Positions 23,101 to 35,100 of a DNA stretch of 64,000 nt are shown here, piece by piece. The stretch's first letter is position 1; every line of letters begins with the position of its first letter. This DNA is from Bugula neritina (lineage: Eukaryota; Bryozoa; Gymnolaemata; Cheilostomatida; Bugulidae), in contig OZ037769.1 of assembly GCA_964035545.1 (NCBI GenBank), positions 13,672,133-13,736,132 on the forward strand, in the 5' to 3' direction. The position numbers and the translations under genes were made by a program. The notes under the pieces were generated by a model, which was given only the letters and a program-made list of their open reading frames with translations, made no database searches and was not told where the DNA came from.

Positions 23101-25169
23101 TTGGAGTTGTTCCCTCTCAACAACAAACTGCAAGGAGCCAATAAATCTTTAAATATTGGGTTCACATGAATAAGCTACTGTATTTATATTTCCAGAAAAT
23201 GGAGTTGTGTAGAAGGCAGGCAGACATGTGTAATCCAAAATCAAATTAAAAATAACTTAGTGTCTTTGAAAGTAAAACTAGTAGTGACTGCAGGATTGTT
23301 TTGTCTATACTACAAATATTTAAAAGTGAGTTTGGTTCAGAATTTAGCTCAAGAACTTTAAATGCCATTAAGGAATCAACACTGGGTAAAGCCCACTAAA
23401 ATTATGAAAATTACCCCTTCCAAGGTGTCAAGTGCAAGGGCATGCATTAGGTAACAAAGGACAATGCATTCACTTCTGAGCTGAATTCCTTTGGTTTTAG
23501 CAGTATAATAACTGGGAAGTACTGACAGATGGTGTGTCATTCAATGAGAGTTGTGCTTTTATTGTTAATGCCCATGATTGACTGTTGTTACATAAGCTGA
23601 AGAATAGCTTCAAATGACTCAACAGTTATTATACTAGTTTCTTGAGATTTTTCAGCTTTGAAAAGGGCAATAGCCATAATGGTTTGAAGTGGGTAGAAAT
23701 AACTGGTAAGTAGACTATCAAGTCACTCACTCACAGTCCGAGAGTCACTCACCCACAGTTTGAGAGTCATCTAAAATGATCTCGTGTAGTCTATCTCTGT
23801 ATTGAGCATGGAAAGTTATGAGACGTCTGTGCACACCATATTCATCTACCGTTTCCCGGGACACACTTCCACGACCGCCAGATGTGCTGGGCATGTCATT
23901 GAATAGAGTTCTGGTGAGCAGAGAGGGAGGTTGACTAAGCTGATACTGAGTGCGCAACGCCTGTCTGGGACTTATGCCCGTTCCAGTTACGTCCAGCCCT
24001 CGCCCGTTAACACTGGCTGAAGCCTGGCGACAAAATCATGGACATGAGGTTATCATAAAAAGTTCAACTATTCTAATGCAAGGGGAGATTAAGCCGATGA
24101 AATGCGACAGTCAGAATTGTGGAAAACTTTCATATAGTCATGAATTCAGTTGTCAAAATAAGTTACAGCTACAAACTTGCATTGAGTTTGAAAAAAAAGA
24201 TGTAATTGCAGTAAAAGTTTTGACTGAACAATTATAAAAGTAATTTGTTCGTTTGTTTAAAAAATATAAAAATAGATTATCAATTGCCTTTAAAAAACTC
24301 AACCATAACCATCAATAATGTTTTGAAGAAACGTTGAACATCATTATCCTTAAAATTATATGGCTGAATGCATCATCTTACAATTGTTTTTCTGTAATTT
24401 GAATGAACTAAACATATTTATTAATAGGTTACGAAGCTAAGGATAAACATGCAATTTCATATTATATTTTTCAGCTTTACTAACGAAACACATCTATTAA
24501 TTTAGAGAGAACTACTGGTTACTTGCTATACAGGACAGTTTATAGTGTTTAGACTAAATCTACACAGGAGTACGTGGAACATTACACTTACCCCTTGCTC
24601 TATATTTGGACCCGGGTCATTATCGCCAGATATCACTAAGTTTATAGCAGCCTAGAAATGAATTTAGCAGATGATATAATAATTTATTTGAAGTCTCAAT
24701 AATTAATTTTAGTGATGACATCTCAACATTGTCAGCTACTATCACTGAAATTGATACTCCAGTCTAAAAATTAATCTGTCAAACTATCAATTCTTCACAG
24801 TAACGATGGGAGGGAACAAGAAAACACAGCAATAACCGTAGCAAAGTGCATAACAAATGCCACATTGTCTTTATCTAGATGTTGCTGCTGACGTATAATA
24901 TATAAAATTAGTATATTTTATAGCGACGTACTGTAAGATCCCAATCAGCACCTTCGAGTATTGCCAAAGCTGTTTCTATATCATCAACACTTGTGCATGC
25001 CTACAACAAAATGGACTACAGCTACACACACTTACAGGTTAATAACCTGTCAAGAAACTATGATTTTTTTTTATACAAAAATGCATGTTGCCTAAGAAGA
25101 TGGTAAAGTCGTACAAACCTGAAAATCCGCTAAAATCTTACTTCTGTTAGCGTCTGTATCAGCGTCCAT
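14145..25169 (-). CDS. FAF1: FAS-associated factor 1 (UBA-UBL-UBL-UAS-UBX protein)
   Basis: Complete 693-residue FAF1 (human is about 650), a p97/VCP cofactor that binds ubiquitinated proteins in protein degradation and death-receptor signalling. Fifteen exons: 25169-25119, 25000-24932, 24651-24592, 24023-23753, 22885-22791, 22208-21996, 21298-20962, 19584-19436, 18803-18649, 17680-17581, 16574-16449, 16073-15993, 15567-15490, 15129-14914, 14225-14145. Phases agree throughout. UBA is about residues 8-55 (ILADFQACTSVDDIETAL), UBL1 about 126-200, UBL2 about 205-290 (WTGWSSHVSDD, CRRSS), an acidic SDSDSDSSD stretch follows, UAS is about 365-510 (YIHHDES, NFITWGWDITLP), then a charged helical segment about 540-600, and UBX about 612-690 with YKVLTTFPRRD and the end VPQETLILEAR. 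The start gives MDADTDANRSKILADFQ, like the vertebrate N-terminus. Introns hold SINEs, a foldback element and several minisatellites. Confidence 0.96.
14659..14880 (+). mobile_element. tRNA-derived SINE, family A, with perfect 18-bp target-site duplication
   Basis: Flanked by identical ATGTGACTTGACTATCAC at 14641-14658 and 14881-14898. The head has tRNA-like boxes (TGGTCTAGGGG and GGTTTGAACC), a central core GGTGATGTTAGGAAGAGCAT, and the end ACTATAAATTTTCGTGAGTT. It inserted in the last FAF1 intron, antisense to the gene, 10-15 nt from the donor of the UBX exon. The intact duplication indicates recent insertion. Confidence 0.92.
15273..15320. repeat. 20-bp inverted repeat (hairpin) in a FAF1 intron
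   Basis: TGACCCATTGAACTCTACTA at 15273-15292 faces TAGTAGAGTTAAATGGGTCA at 15301-15320 across an 8-nt loop, with one mismatch. Confidence 0.85.
15851..15993. repeat. 44-bp tandem repeat copying an exon end and its 5' splice site
   Basis: Units start at 15851, 15895, 15939 and 15983. The last is the true junction of FAF1 exon 12. Each unit contains, on the minus strand, the last 16-17 exonic bases (CAGTG-ACAGAGT-AAG) followed by GTAACA. Confidence 0.9.
17185..17372 (-). mobile_element. degenerate SINE, family A
   Basis: Diverged reverse-orientation copy: CTCACATTCGCTCAAAGTC-like end, then a tRNA-like head complement (GAATTTGAACCCATGACC, CTCTAACCACC). Lies in a FAF1 intron. Confidence 0.55.
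17740..17945. repeat. 43-bp minisatellite in a FAF1 intron
   Basis: GTTTATATTATATAGCTGTA-type units start at 17761, 17804, 17847, 17890 and 17933. The array begins about 60-80 bp upstream of the acceptor of the exon at 17680-17581. Confidence 0.9.
18131..18297. repeat. 30-bp minisatellite, open in several frames
   Basis: Five to six copies of a 30-bp unit (AAATGGTGGGCCAAATAATG and variants). Because 30 is divisible by 3, long frames stay open on both strands: LNGGPNNGEL on plus, NSPLFGPPFN on minus. It lies in a FAF1 intron, and no splice sites join it to FAF1 in frame that I can see. Confidence 0.9.
18818..18960. repeat. AT-rich minisatellite next to a FAF1 splice acceptor
   Basis: Repeats of CATTATCATTATATATA starting about 15 nt from the acceptor of the exon at 18803-18649. 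Confidence 0.9.
19588..20310. repeat. 29-bp minisatellite starting at a FAF1 splice acceptor
   Basis: About 24 units of ATACTCTATATATATTATCA plus CATCAATAA-type sequence, with variants (TTTATACA, TGTGAATAA). The first unit is only 4 nt from the acceptor at 19584. A short continuation at 20738-20785 lies on the far side of the foldback element. Confidence 0.92.
20319..20730. mobile_element. 412-bp foldback element (MITE-like palindrome)
   Basis: Terminal inverted repeats are perfect for 27 bp (20319-20345 with 20704-20730), and similarity continues along both whole arms (shared ACTAGTAAAACAC, AATAAATACACC) to a small central hairpin around GGACCGTTATG and TAATGGTCC near 20515-20545. No coding capacity. 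It sits inside the 29-bp minisatellite in a FAF1 intron. I could not decide the target-site duplication. Confidence 0.85.
22440..22780. repeat. 22-bp minisatellite next to a FAF1 splice donor
   Basis: About 14 units of TCCAGTAATGCTATATACAT. On the minus strand each unit contains GATAATGTATAT, which matches the exon-5 end and its donor (GATAAT|GTATGT at 22791). Confidence 0.9.
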
Positions 25170-28100
25170 TTTAACTTGTGTTACGGAACTGGCAATAATA
25201 TTACTGATATTGATTAGCAACACGGGCTCAGGTTATGTCTGAAAATCAACAAACAGTTTAAAATTATTTGTCTCTAAGAGAAAAATAAGGGCAAATGTGG
25301 CACTTTATGTAAGCCAGTTAAATGATTAGGGCCTAAATAGTTCAAAAATTTACTCTTAGAAACAATTGCATAGTATCTAACAGTGTTGAAAGTGAAATTA
25401 AAAACATAGCATAATAAATTGTATTAACAGTTCCATGTATGATAATGCAAACAATTATAAATAGATAAATAATGATGAGCGCAAAATTAAAATAATAAAT
25501 ACATAATAATAATTCAATCACTTGAAGTTGAAGTCAAAATAATATTAATTACATGAGAACAAAGATAGAAAACTAATAAATAGCAATACTAATAGTAAAT
25601 GCAATACTTATACTAGACTAAATTCAAGTCAGAGAGCGAGGGTCACACTAAATCTCTTAAAGTTACTTTCACTTTCAGTGTTACACTTACTGTTACTGTT
25701 AGTGACTAACGCTAATTTTACCAGTGAAAGAAAGACTAACTCTAAGCTTAAGCTAACTTGAAACTGAAAGTACAAAATTGAGTCTAGCTCTAACTGTAAC
25801 TTTCACTTCAAAATTAACAATAATTCATTGTGATTGTGATTAACATTAGTCTTTAAGTTTAAGTGATTAACTCATTAAGTTTGACTCATAAAGTGATAAA
25901 ATAAACATTAGGTTTAACAATAATTCATTAATTGGTTCAACAGCCAAGTTCAACTTGAACTTCAACTTTTACTTCAAGTTCAACTGTTTTAAATTGAATT
26001 TGATTCTTACAAAGAATCTAAATCTAAAAAATGAACTGAACTGATATTAATTTGAAAGTAAAAAACTCCGGAGTTTCTCTTGTTCAGTTTCTACTTCACC
26101 ATTTGTCCTTTCAGTTTCATTAAATTCCCTAAAATGATGAAGCGTCATTGTTGAATTAATGACGGCTTTTGCGAGTGCTACAATGCAAAATAAAGATTGT
26201 ATAAAGACGTCAAGCAAATACTTTGATACTTTACTGGGCGTTTACAAAGGTCGCCGTAAGTATTACACTGCAGTTCAAGCTCTATAAATGGCTTTACTAG
26301 TTAACATGCAGGTAGATTTTTTTGTCATTTGATAACATGAGATGTTAAACCGACAGCGAGTTGATCATGGACTAAATAAATTTGCAGGTTGCTCTGTATT
26401 TAAAAGTGAAATTAAAACCTAAGCCAAAGGGCATAGGGTGATGGCAAAGGCTGTGTCATTTAGGATAATTATTACGCTATCACTGACACTAAGACAATTT
26501 TTAGTTTACACGGTTAAATATCTCATTTTTGTGTCACCGAAACAGTTTAATAAGAAGCATAAAAAGTATAATAATAATATTAATAATTGGTTTTATTGTC
26601 ACACTCAGACTCACGGTCACTGTCAGAATTAGAATACCATCATCACTATGATTATCAATATCATGATTATGATTATTAGTATTATATTCATATTGATAAT
26701 CATAATTAATTGCGATTATCATTATCAACTCATTATCAATATGAATATCATTATGATTATAATTATTATATTTATTGTGGTAATGATATTCATATTTATA
26801 TTAATATGATATTGATTGTCAATATGAATATGTTCGGTTTGAAGATCAAAATTTTAAAGTTGAGTTGAGTTTCTAATACTGTAATATTAATTGTAATAGT
26901 AATACTAGCCCTTAGGTATAGTACTAGTAGTACTACCACTAGTACTAGTACTAATAATAATACTAATAGGGACTATACCTAGTAGTATTACCAATACCAC
27001 TATCTATGGCTATACTCGGACTATACTCATACTCATACTTGGAGACAAGTCATCTTGATTTTGCACACTAGTCGTTTTGTATCAACTTTTTCAGGTCATT
27101 TCGTACACATCAATATAAATTAACTAAAATACAGTTTTGTTATATATATTTATTATTTTATGTATGAGTCATACAGTACTTCTCACATTTCATTTAGCAG
27201 TAGGAAAAGGAAACAGTGCTGAGAGAGCGGAGGGGGGGGGGGAGATACTGATAGAGAGAACTAGCACGCAATTGTTATAAATAAGTGAATTAGTATCATT
27301 CAAGTTGTTATCCAGTGGATTAATTTATTTTTCATTTTGTGTACGAAACGACCGCAACCCGTTATACTCATCCTGGCACTAGTAATACTACTACTACCAC
27401 TTTTACGTGGTAGTAGTAGTATTAGTAGTAGTACTAGGCCTACTACTAATACTAAGTCTAATAATAATAGTAATGACTGTTATACTAATGCAGTAATACT
27501 AATACTTGTAGTTATAGTTATAGAGTCATGCCAATTAAATTATTAGTAATACTAATCCTATTACTAATAGAAATTAAGTCATTGACTACTGTTAGTCATA
27601 GTTATACAAGTTTATACTTTTAGTTGTACTCACACTTTTAGCTATAAGTTATAGAGTATCAGTGTCACTATCTGTATCACAAATATTAATGTAATTATTT
27701 TAATAGTGATTACTTGGAGTGTAGGTTTGAGTATGTTTATTGCATTCTTTTGTAATAAACTTTTTACTACAAACTTTCTTTTAACATCAGTATACATGGT
27801 CAAGAAATTAGCATGTCTCCAGTAGGTTTAAACCCTTACAGTACCAACTTTTTCAGCAGTGAGGAGTAAGCTCCTATTCGTTATTCTATTAGGCCAACGT
27901 TACACAGGGAGAGCTTACACTTCAACTAAATATTATAGAAAATAACAAATAACAAGCCATCGATGGAGTTTCATCCTTTATAATACAAACTTTCTTGTAA
28001 ATGAGCTTTTATTTTATACACCATGTGCCTCATCTTTATTTTTGCAACAATTAGCCCAAAGAACTGCATATAATGCACCTTCAATTATATCCACCCTACT

Positions 28101-28849
28101 TTCTATTGTATAGAAGCTTGTCTTTAAAAAGTTTTGCAAACTTATTGAAAAGCATTACGCAGGTGTATATCATTCGAGTGGACAAAACAATCACAAATTA
28201 GTAACATAGGGTTTTTAATGAATTTGAGTAGATAAATTAGTATGTTTTAGATGGTTTCTGTTACATCAACAGTTTGGTTAAGTTAGTTTTTACACCATGC
28301 CCCTTGCGTTTATATTTTTCCCTCAGGAATATAGTATGAGTTTATAATACAATAATAATCTGCTTATAATCTGTCAATTAGGCTACGAACTAATTTTGAA
28401 CTCTGTAAGTAATTTTTGGCAACTTTCCTTTTTAGAAGATTTTTTTAGTTTTCTTTGTTTTCAAGGGCGACATGCATGTAACCATAAAGAAAAATTATTT
28501 TATCTGACGAAACACATAATTAAGACAGCTAAAAAAAATTTATATACATTATTGGTAAAAGAGCTTTAAAAATATTTGCAGAAACTAAGTTGCAGAAAAT
28601 CTATGTAGTAATAACTTTTTTGCTTTTTGCAACTCCCTAAAACAACAAAGTTAAATATCCCATTAATTTACTTGTTTTAATCTTTGTTTATGCTGCATGT
28701 TTGTACGCTCAACCTTCAAAAGAGAAGACGATTCCTAATATCTATTGTACCAACTTTATTGTCTATCCTGTTGCTTGATTAATGTTTTCATTTTGAACTT
28801 TAGATTCGCACCTATAAGTGTGTTGAGGCTGTAGAAGTAATAGCTCAGT
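25170..28849. other. intergenic region between divergent FAF1 and MRPL40
   Basis: Contains no coding exon that I can support. 25640-26060 is CACTT/AAGTT-rich cryptic simple sequence; 26640-26830 is ATTATCAATATGA-rich; 26885-27010 and 27360-27560 are ACT/AGT-rich with hairpins; a G run lies at 27230-27241. Both promoters should be here: FAF1 just above 25169 and MRPL40 just below 28850. No clear TATA box for either. Confidence 0.55.
27379..27427. repeat. 18-bp perfect hairpin in ACT/AGT-rich sequence
   Basis: TAATACTACTACTACCAC faces GTGGTAGTAGTAGTATTA across a TTTTAC loop. Similar inverted ACTAGTAGTACT tracts lie at 26915-27000. Confidence 0.8.
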
Positions 28850-31820
28850 ATGCTTCCTTCTACTGCCGCAAGAGTTATCCCATCCTGGCACAGGTGAGAC
28901 ATTAAATAACTAATTTACTTAATTTTTTGTACTGTGTGACACTTGATCTTGGCACAATCATTCTGTTTTTGTCACAAGTTTTGCTGTCCGTCTGATTACT
29001 GAACATAAAACTGCATGCAGGTGAATGTTTACTGTATTTTCGTAGATTCTATACATAAATTTCGTGACTATGCTGTTGATAGCGCAAAAAATTACGAATT
29101 TATTTTAATTTTTACGAATATTTTTCTGCTTATATAATATATTCTTCTTCATGTTTTATTGTTACGTATAATAGTTGTTTAGAATGTTGATCCTGCTTAA
29201 TTCCAGATGTACCTGTTTTGATGCTAAAACATTATTTTTATCAAAGTTGTCATTACATTGAAATTTTATTGTTCTGTGGAGAGTAAACTATTAGCTAATA
29301 ATTAATAACTGTTGTTTTTAGATTCAATTTGATGCACAAATTTAATATAAAATTGTCCAATATAAAATTTCTAATCATGTTACCTGCTTCTTGGTAACAC
29401 CTTTTAATAGTATTTTTATTACAAGTAAACTTAATTGTTTGAATATACACAAGTTAAAGAGTTTCCCAGCACCAATCCACCTCCACTGTAGATTAATTTA
29501 GTTCCTTGCATTTCAGCCCCCAGTCACTAAATTTACTAGTGCATAAAATGTAAGCTTGTGCACCGTTTTGTTAATTTGTTTCATTTGCTTTAGAGTTGTC
29601 TCCACAACTGGACGGGTACTTTGGGCGGCTCCTGCCGAGAATATTCACACTACTGCTGCATTATGGTACGGATACTTCTATACTAGCTTGTAAACTAGCA
29701 TTCTAAAAACACATTTATGTGATCATCATGTTTGGCAAATGTTTAATGTTGTGATACCCGTAGAGTTATCTTCTCTCACCTCAATGGAAGGATAACTTCA
29801 ACCTTTCTGGCATATTTAATGTTTGTAGTGGAGCTCCTATGAGGAAGAAGAAGCGTGCGGATCCCGCCCTGCAAAAGATGCAGCTGGATCGAAAGAAGAA
29901 ACGTCTAGAGAAACAAATAAGACTGGCTTCCAGGTTTGCCAAGAAGTTGAAACCAATAGACGAGTGTGAGATTCACAGAGATATACCTAAAAACTCGCAG
30001 TAAGGATTTTGGTTATGTAATAATTCAAATAAAGATGCTTGTGTGAGGAGGGGTTATCAGATGCACTGTTTTTCAAGTAGCCTACTTGTATCTCTTAGGC
30101 TATTTGTGTGTGAGTCGTTCTAGCTTGCGAAGCTAATGTGTAATGAATTACAACCTCCATAGTAGCCATTAGATGGGCTAAGATTTGTTCTAAAAGTTGG
30201 AAATGTTAGAGGTAAATAAGGGTTCTGTGGATTATTTTGCGGGAAGCATCTAAAGAGTTACTTACCATATTTTATACTGTCAATACTGGATATCTTGACT
30301 GACGTGTGAATTTAAATGTCTCATGTATGTTTTATGCTGAAAGTTATAGACTACTTTGCAAGCTGCATGAAACTGGTGGCGGAGGTTAATTAAGTCTTGT
30401 TTCAGTAATACTGAAAATATTTTTGAGCCTATCTAATTTTCTTTAGTAAAAATAGTAAAATTATGCCAGTAAAATATGTCAAATTGATTTAACCAATATT
30501 TTTGTTTTATATATGTCAGTTTAGGCATATTTCAGCAGCTTCAACGTGGAATATGTTAAAAAAGTAGTTTAAATTTTTATCACTATTTCATCTTTTTGAA
30601 TTTTAATTTTATCACTAATTTAGATTTAAAGTATTACATGTGCCGTCAAGTGCTATGCTAAGATCAGTAATCTAAATCTCTCCATCTATCCACAGCAGCA
30701 CATCTGCTTGCTCTGTAGATGCTGCCTAACAGTCAACAATATGTTTTATTTTCATGCTTTTCTGGTATTTAGTAATTATTTCTCTCAGTTACAACACATT
30801 TTGTTTCCACTTGCACAGCCTTAGGACCTCAGAACCAGATATAGAGGTACAGGAGGAGCAGGTGCGGCGTCTCCAACTGAGGCTGGAATGGACGCAGTAT
30901 AAGGCTAAGCAGAGTAGACAAATTACGAGGAAGTTTGATGCTATGATAACTGCCCAGGAGGCTGCATTGAGGGAGTTGAAATTAGAGAATCTCAGTCTAT
31001 ATGAGTTGGCAGTTGAGGTATTAGTTCCTTCTCTCTCTGTGGTATTATGGGGAGGGGGAAGTTTGGATAGTATTTATATCAATTCAATACTTGGATGTGA
31101 AAAGAATTGTTTTAGTATTTTGTAGGTGTATTGTGGTATATGGGTGCGTGTTGGCATATTAGTCTATATGGCAGTAAATTTATAAATAGTATTATATTGG
31201 TATGAATGGTAGCATATTGGTATATATGGTAGTGCATTGGTGTATATTATGGTATTATATTGGTATAAATAGTATTGTATTGGTATAAATAGTAGTATAT
31301 TGGTATAAATGATAGTATCCTGTTATATATGGTAGTGGGTTGGTGTATATGGTGGTATATTGGTATAAATAGTATTATATTGGTATAAATAGTATTATAT
31401 TGGTATAAATAGTATTATATTGGTATATATGGTGGTATATTGATATGAATGATAGTATATCAGTGTATTGTGCTATATAGGTGTACTGTTATTGTTATAT
31501 ATGGGGGTTTACGGTATTACCAGCAAGTTGTCACAAAGCACTGTGAAGTGACTTTTTTAATATTGAAACTTTAAGTATTGTGTTGACACAAGTTTTTCTG
31601 ACAGCTTCATAAAGATTGGTGTAATTATTTTCTGGTTATTCTCTTTTAGAAAGATGTAGAGTTACTTCCTTACAAATTTGTTGGGCCCTGCGAGACGCCA
31701 CCCATCCCCGGTCACTTGCTGGATGGAAACTATACAGAAACTACCAAGTCGTATGAACTCGATCCTGAAATTGTTAAATTGATGTTGGACAAAAATGAGA
31801 GAATACGACATCAGAAGTAA
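28850..31820 (+). CDS. MRPL40: mitochondrial large-subunit ribosomal protein mL40
   Basis: 218 residues (human 206). Component of the mitochondrial 39S ribosomal subunit in the matrix. Exons: 28850-28893, 29594-29665, 29829-29999, 30819-31017, 31650-31820, with lengths 44+72+171+199+171 = 219 codons with stop. The start gives MLPSTAARVIPSWHR, a basic and hydroxylated presequence typical of mitochondrial import. The other frames through exons 1-2 do not join to exon 3 in frame. The conserved core begins at MRKKKRADPALQKM, matching the family motif RKKKKVDP, followed by a long charged helix (RLQLRLEWTQYKAKQSRQ, AQEAALRELKLEN) and the C-terminal CETPPIPGHLLDGNY, which corresponds to the human YTPPIPNYQPPEGRY segment. 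Reads towards the CUB receptor gene, whose stop is about 317 bp away on the opposite strand. FAF1 lies upstream, head to head at 3.7 kb. Confidence 0.94.
31140..31470. repeat. about 20-bp imperfect minisatellite in MRPL40 intron 4
   Basis: Repeats of ATATTGGTATAAATAGTATT with many variants, beginning about 120 bp after the exon-4 donor. Confidence 0.85.
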
Positions 31821-32076
31821 AAGCAACGTTTTCAAATGTTGTAGCTATAAAACTGTGTCTGTGTGTACAATATTAGCACTGTACTTTTACCGATTGTTGA
31901 TTTTATAATGGGTAGTAGTGTTTTGTACATATGCAGAAGAAAGAAACCTTTTCTTTATTTAGGAGAAAATAATTTTGTGAGCAACTTCAAAATACAATAA
32001 TATTATAGTAGAATGTCTGATATAGATACACTGTACTCTTTTTACAATAACTTATCATTGATCTATAAAAATTGAT

Positions 32077-32082
32077 TTTATT
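32077..32082 (-). terminator. polyadenylation signal AATAAA, CUB receptor gene
   Basis: AATAAA on the minus strand about 55 nt beyond the stop at 32137. Confidence 0.5.
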
Positions 32083-32136
32083 AAAAGTTTGTTCAGCTTA
32101 GCAAAGTAAAAGCATTATGTAATTTAACTTCACAGC

Positions 32137-35100
32137 TCAAAAGGCTTGCATTTCATCTCCATATGTTGGGTTGTCAAAGCCCAGGTCTACTTCACCACCA
32201 TCATTCACATTGTCGTACTGTACAAATGATTTTCTTTTTCTACAATCACGATAAACACGAAACTTTAGCGAATAATAAATTCTGTTTACGGAACAGCATT
32301 CTATAGAAGGAAGTATGTATATTCACTCTGGCAAACTTTCCAACAGCCATACCTGCGCTGAATGATGACTACAGCCACCACGATTCCACCTATAGAAATC
32401 GTCAACACGACTACAATCGCCCATACATAAGCTGGCGTTGTCTCTAAAATATACACACATGGAACTTTAATAAACAGCATATTATTTTCCATTAATTTTG
32501 CAGTAAAATACATTAGTATATAGAACTAACATGTGAAAAGTTGTGGCAGATTGATAAGGGATTAACTGTTGATTTTGATGCAGAAGTAAAACTTACTTGT
32601 AGTTCCGACTTTACTTTTACCACTAATATCTTGCGCTTTATCTGTAGGTTTGGCGTGTAGGGTAGACGATTCCTGTTTAGTTTGTGAAGGTTTCTCTGTG
32701 ACAGTTGATGTTGACAATGTCCCTGCTTTGTTAGTCGGATCTGTTGCTGTGGAAGGTCTTGTTGAGAGAGTCTGCACGGACTTTTTTGTTGTCATAGTAA
32801 CTGAAGGAGTTGCTTTCTCAGTTGTGATAGAGGGAGTTGAAGGCCTGGTTGAAGCCGTTTTTGCTGTAGTTGATGGAGCTGGTGTAGCATCACTTATGGT
32901 CACAGCGAATCCTTTCTTTTGAATTAGGGAGTCACTTCGAAATATTACGAGAAATTTAGTTGAAACGGATATCAGGGTGGAATAAGGAGATGTAGTGCCA
33001 CACAGTGTCAACGAGCTTCCTATTCTCAAACTGTCATGTCTGCAAGACGCAGAATCCTCCAGGTCCAGTATTCTGATAGTTACCTAAAGTATGCATGTCA
33101 CCCAGAGTTTAGAGAGAAGAATTGTATTGAATCTTTTTACAATTTACTATCGAATGATTTATAGGAGCATAATATTTCGTTGAAGTTTGTGAAAAACTCA
33201 TGTCCTAACTTCAAATTCAGCTTTGAAACTCCAAAAAGTAATTTCAAGAATGTTTTGTTGTGAACTACTTTAGAAAGGTATATAACAAATATAAGCTATG
33301 CTACTGCACAGTTGACCCTGCATTGTGGCATATATTTTCAGTTTTGTTCAAGCCATGATTTGTTTCCTATGAATGCTTTAAAGTTTATAAAATAACTATC
33401 TGAGAATGATGCAACTAAACTTATTAGATCAACTATAGCTCTATTTCATTATAGATAGAAGCGGAAATGCAGCTTTTTAATAATGGTTATCAAGTTAAAA
33501 TCTAATTTGTAGCATATTGAGAGGTTGCTTTACTGATCATGGGTTAGCCAACTACCAAAATCAGCATTAATATCATAAACCAGTGTAGTGTTGAGTTGAC
33601 CCAGTGGTCCTCATGGTGTGATGGTTAGCACACTTGCTTGCAAGCTGGAGGTCTTGGGTTCGTATCTCAGTGGGGGCAAAATTATTTTACAACCAGCAAC
33701 AAAAATTCTTTTGGGGATCGCTAAATGAAGCACTAAGTTTAGAGTCACTGAACGCAGTCTATTTAGGTATACACCTCACCTGAACTACCGCAAACCCAGT
33801 GACCCCACAATTTGTGCTGCATCAAGCGATTTCCCAAACACTCACATTTATACTTGTGGCGGAAGGAACGTCTATTGTTACATAACAATCACGCTGATTG
33901 GCTGGATAGACTCCATTGGACAGCAGTCCTGGGCTCATTATGTGTGCAGGCAGCTGGGTGATGTTCTTGTATACTCCAGGCTGACAGATGTCAATAAAGA
34001 CGAGTGGCTGATAGCGAATAACAAATGAAGACTGTGGACTAACAGTGTGTTGAGAGTAAGTTAGGGTTGTACTTTGAGGTCCCCAAAACTCGAAAGTATC
34101 GACATTCCTGTAACAAATATATACTCTAGGTCCTAGCTATACATGTATTATAGACCTACATACATGCAGTTCAGTACTCTACTCAATAAGTTTAATTCAA
34201 ATGGCATATAGAAATAGGAATCAAATAGCAAACTTGAAGGGTTGTGTTCTCTTTCAGGCATTAAACATAATATTTGTTGCTGGCTTGAACAGCTAATAAT
34301 TAGGAGGTGCTTTTCAGCTAAGTTCTCACAACTGCAATAGTTTGACCCTGGAGTTGTATATACAGTATGCCAAAATTATAGCAAAACTATAACTCTTATA
34401 AATATAAAGAAAGTGTAATACTGCAGCCACACTATTATTTCAAAAATATTCCCTTATCATATTTCTACCAACAATAGTTATTAAAAGTAATAAAAAAGTG
34501 GTCAATAGAGTTTAAACACTGATTGTTGAAAACTAAAACATATTTATTAAGGTAAATGTACAATTTCTTCTGCAATATATTATCATTTATTGTTACACTT
34601 AAGCCATGCTGCATTACTACTTACTGTTTGTTAGCGCAAGATGTTGTATTGTCTCCTACGCTTAGCTGCGTATCATCACAATCTCTCATACCATCAGCTT
34701 GGTGAACAGATATTAGAGCTAGGTCATATCCCCCTAGCTGCATTTGACAGGATGCTACAGTGTGGGAGTTAGTAAAGGGGTACCCCGGTCCTGATATGTT
34801 GTAGAAAGTTGTTGTAGCAGAGGGGTACACTACTATCCTTGTTGCACCACACATGTCTACCTGATCCTTCTTCAACACTCCTATAAAGTATTCTGATTAT
34901 AGTTATTTATACGCAAAAATATGCTATCGGTTATTATAATGCTGACATTGCTATATTTTTGATGTGCTACCACGCTCCAATATTTAAGGTGTGTAACGAA
35001 TTGTAGCATTGAACAAGGATACTTTAGTGTATGCATAGGTAAACTATCTGTTATTAAAATTTTTAAAGGCAATTGATTTTATTTTATTCAGTTGAGTATG

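Noticed and set aside
28804-28893. Alternative MRPL40 exon-1 frame beginning IRTYKCVEAVEV
   Set aside because: Does not join in frame to the conserved MRKKKR exon; the MLPSTAARV frame does.
33607-33677. Functional tRNA gene
   Set aside because: Acceptor, D and T arms pair but the anticodon stem does not form.
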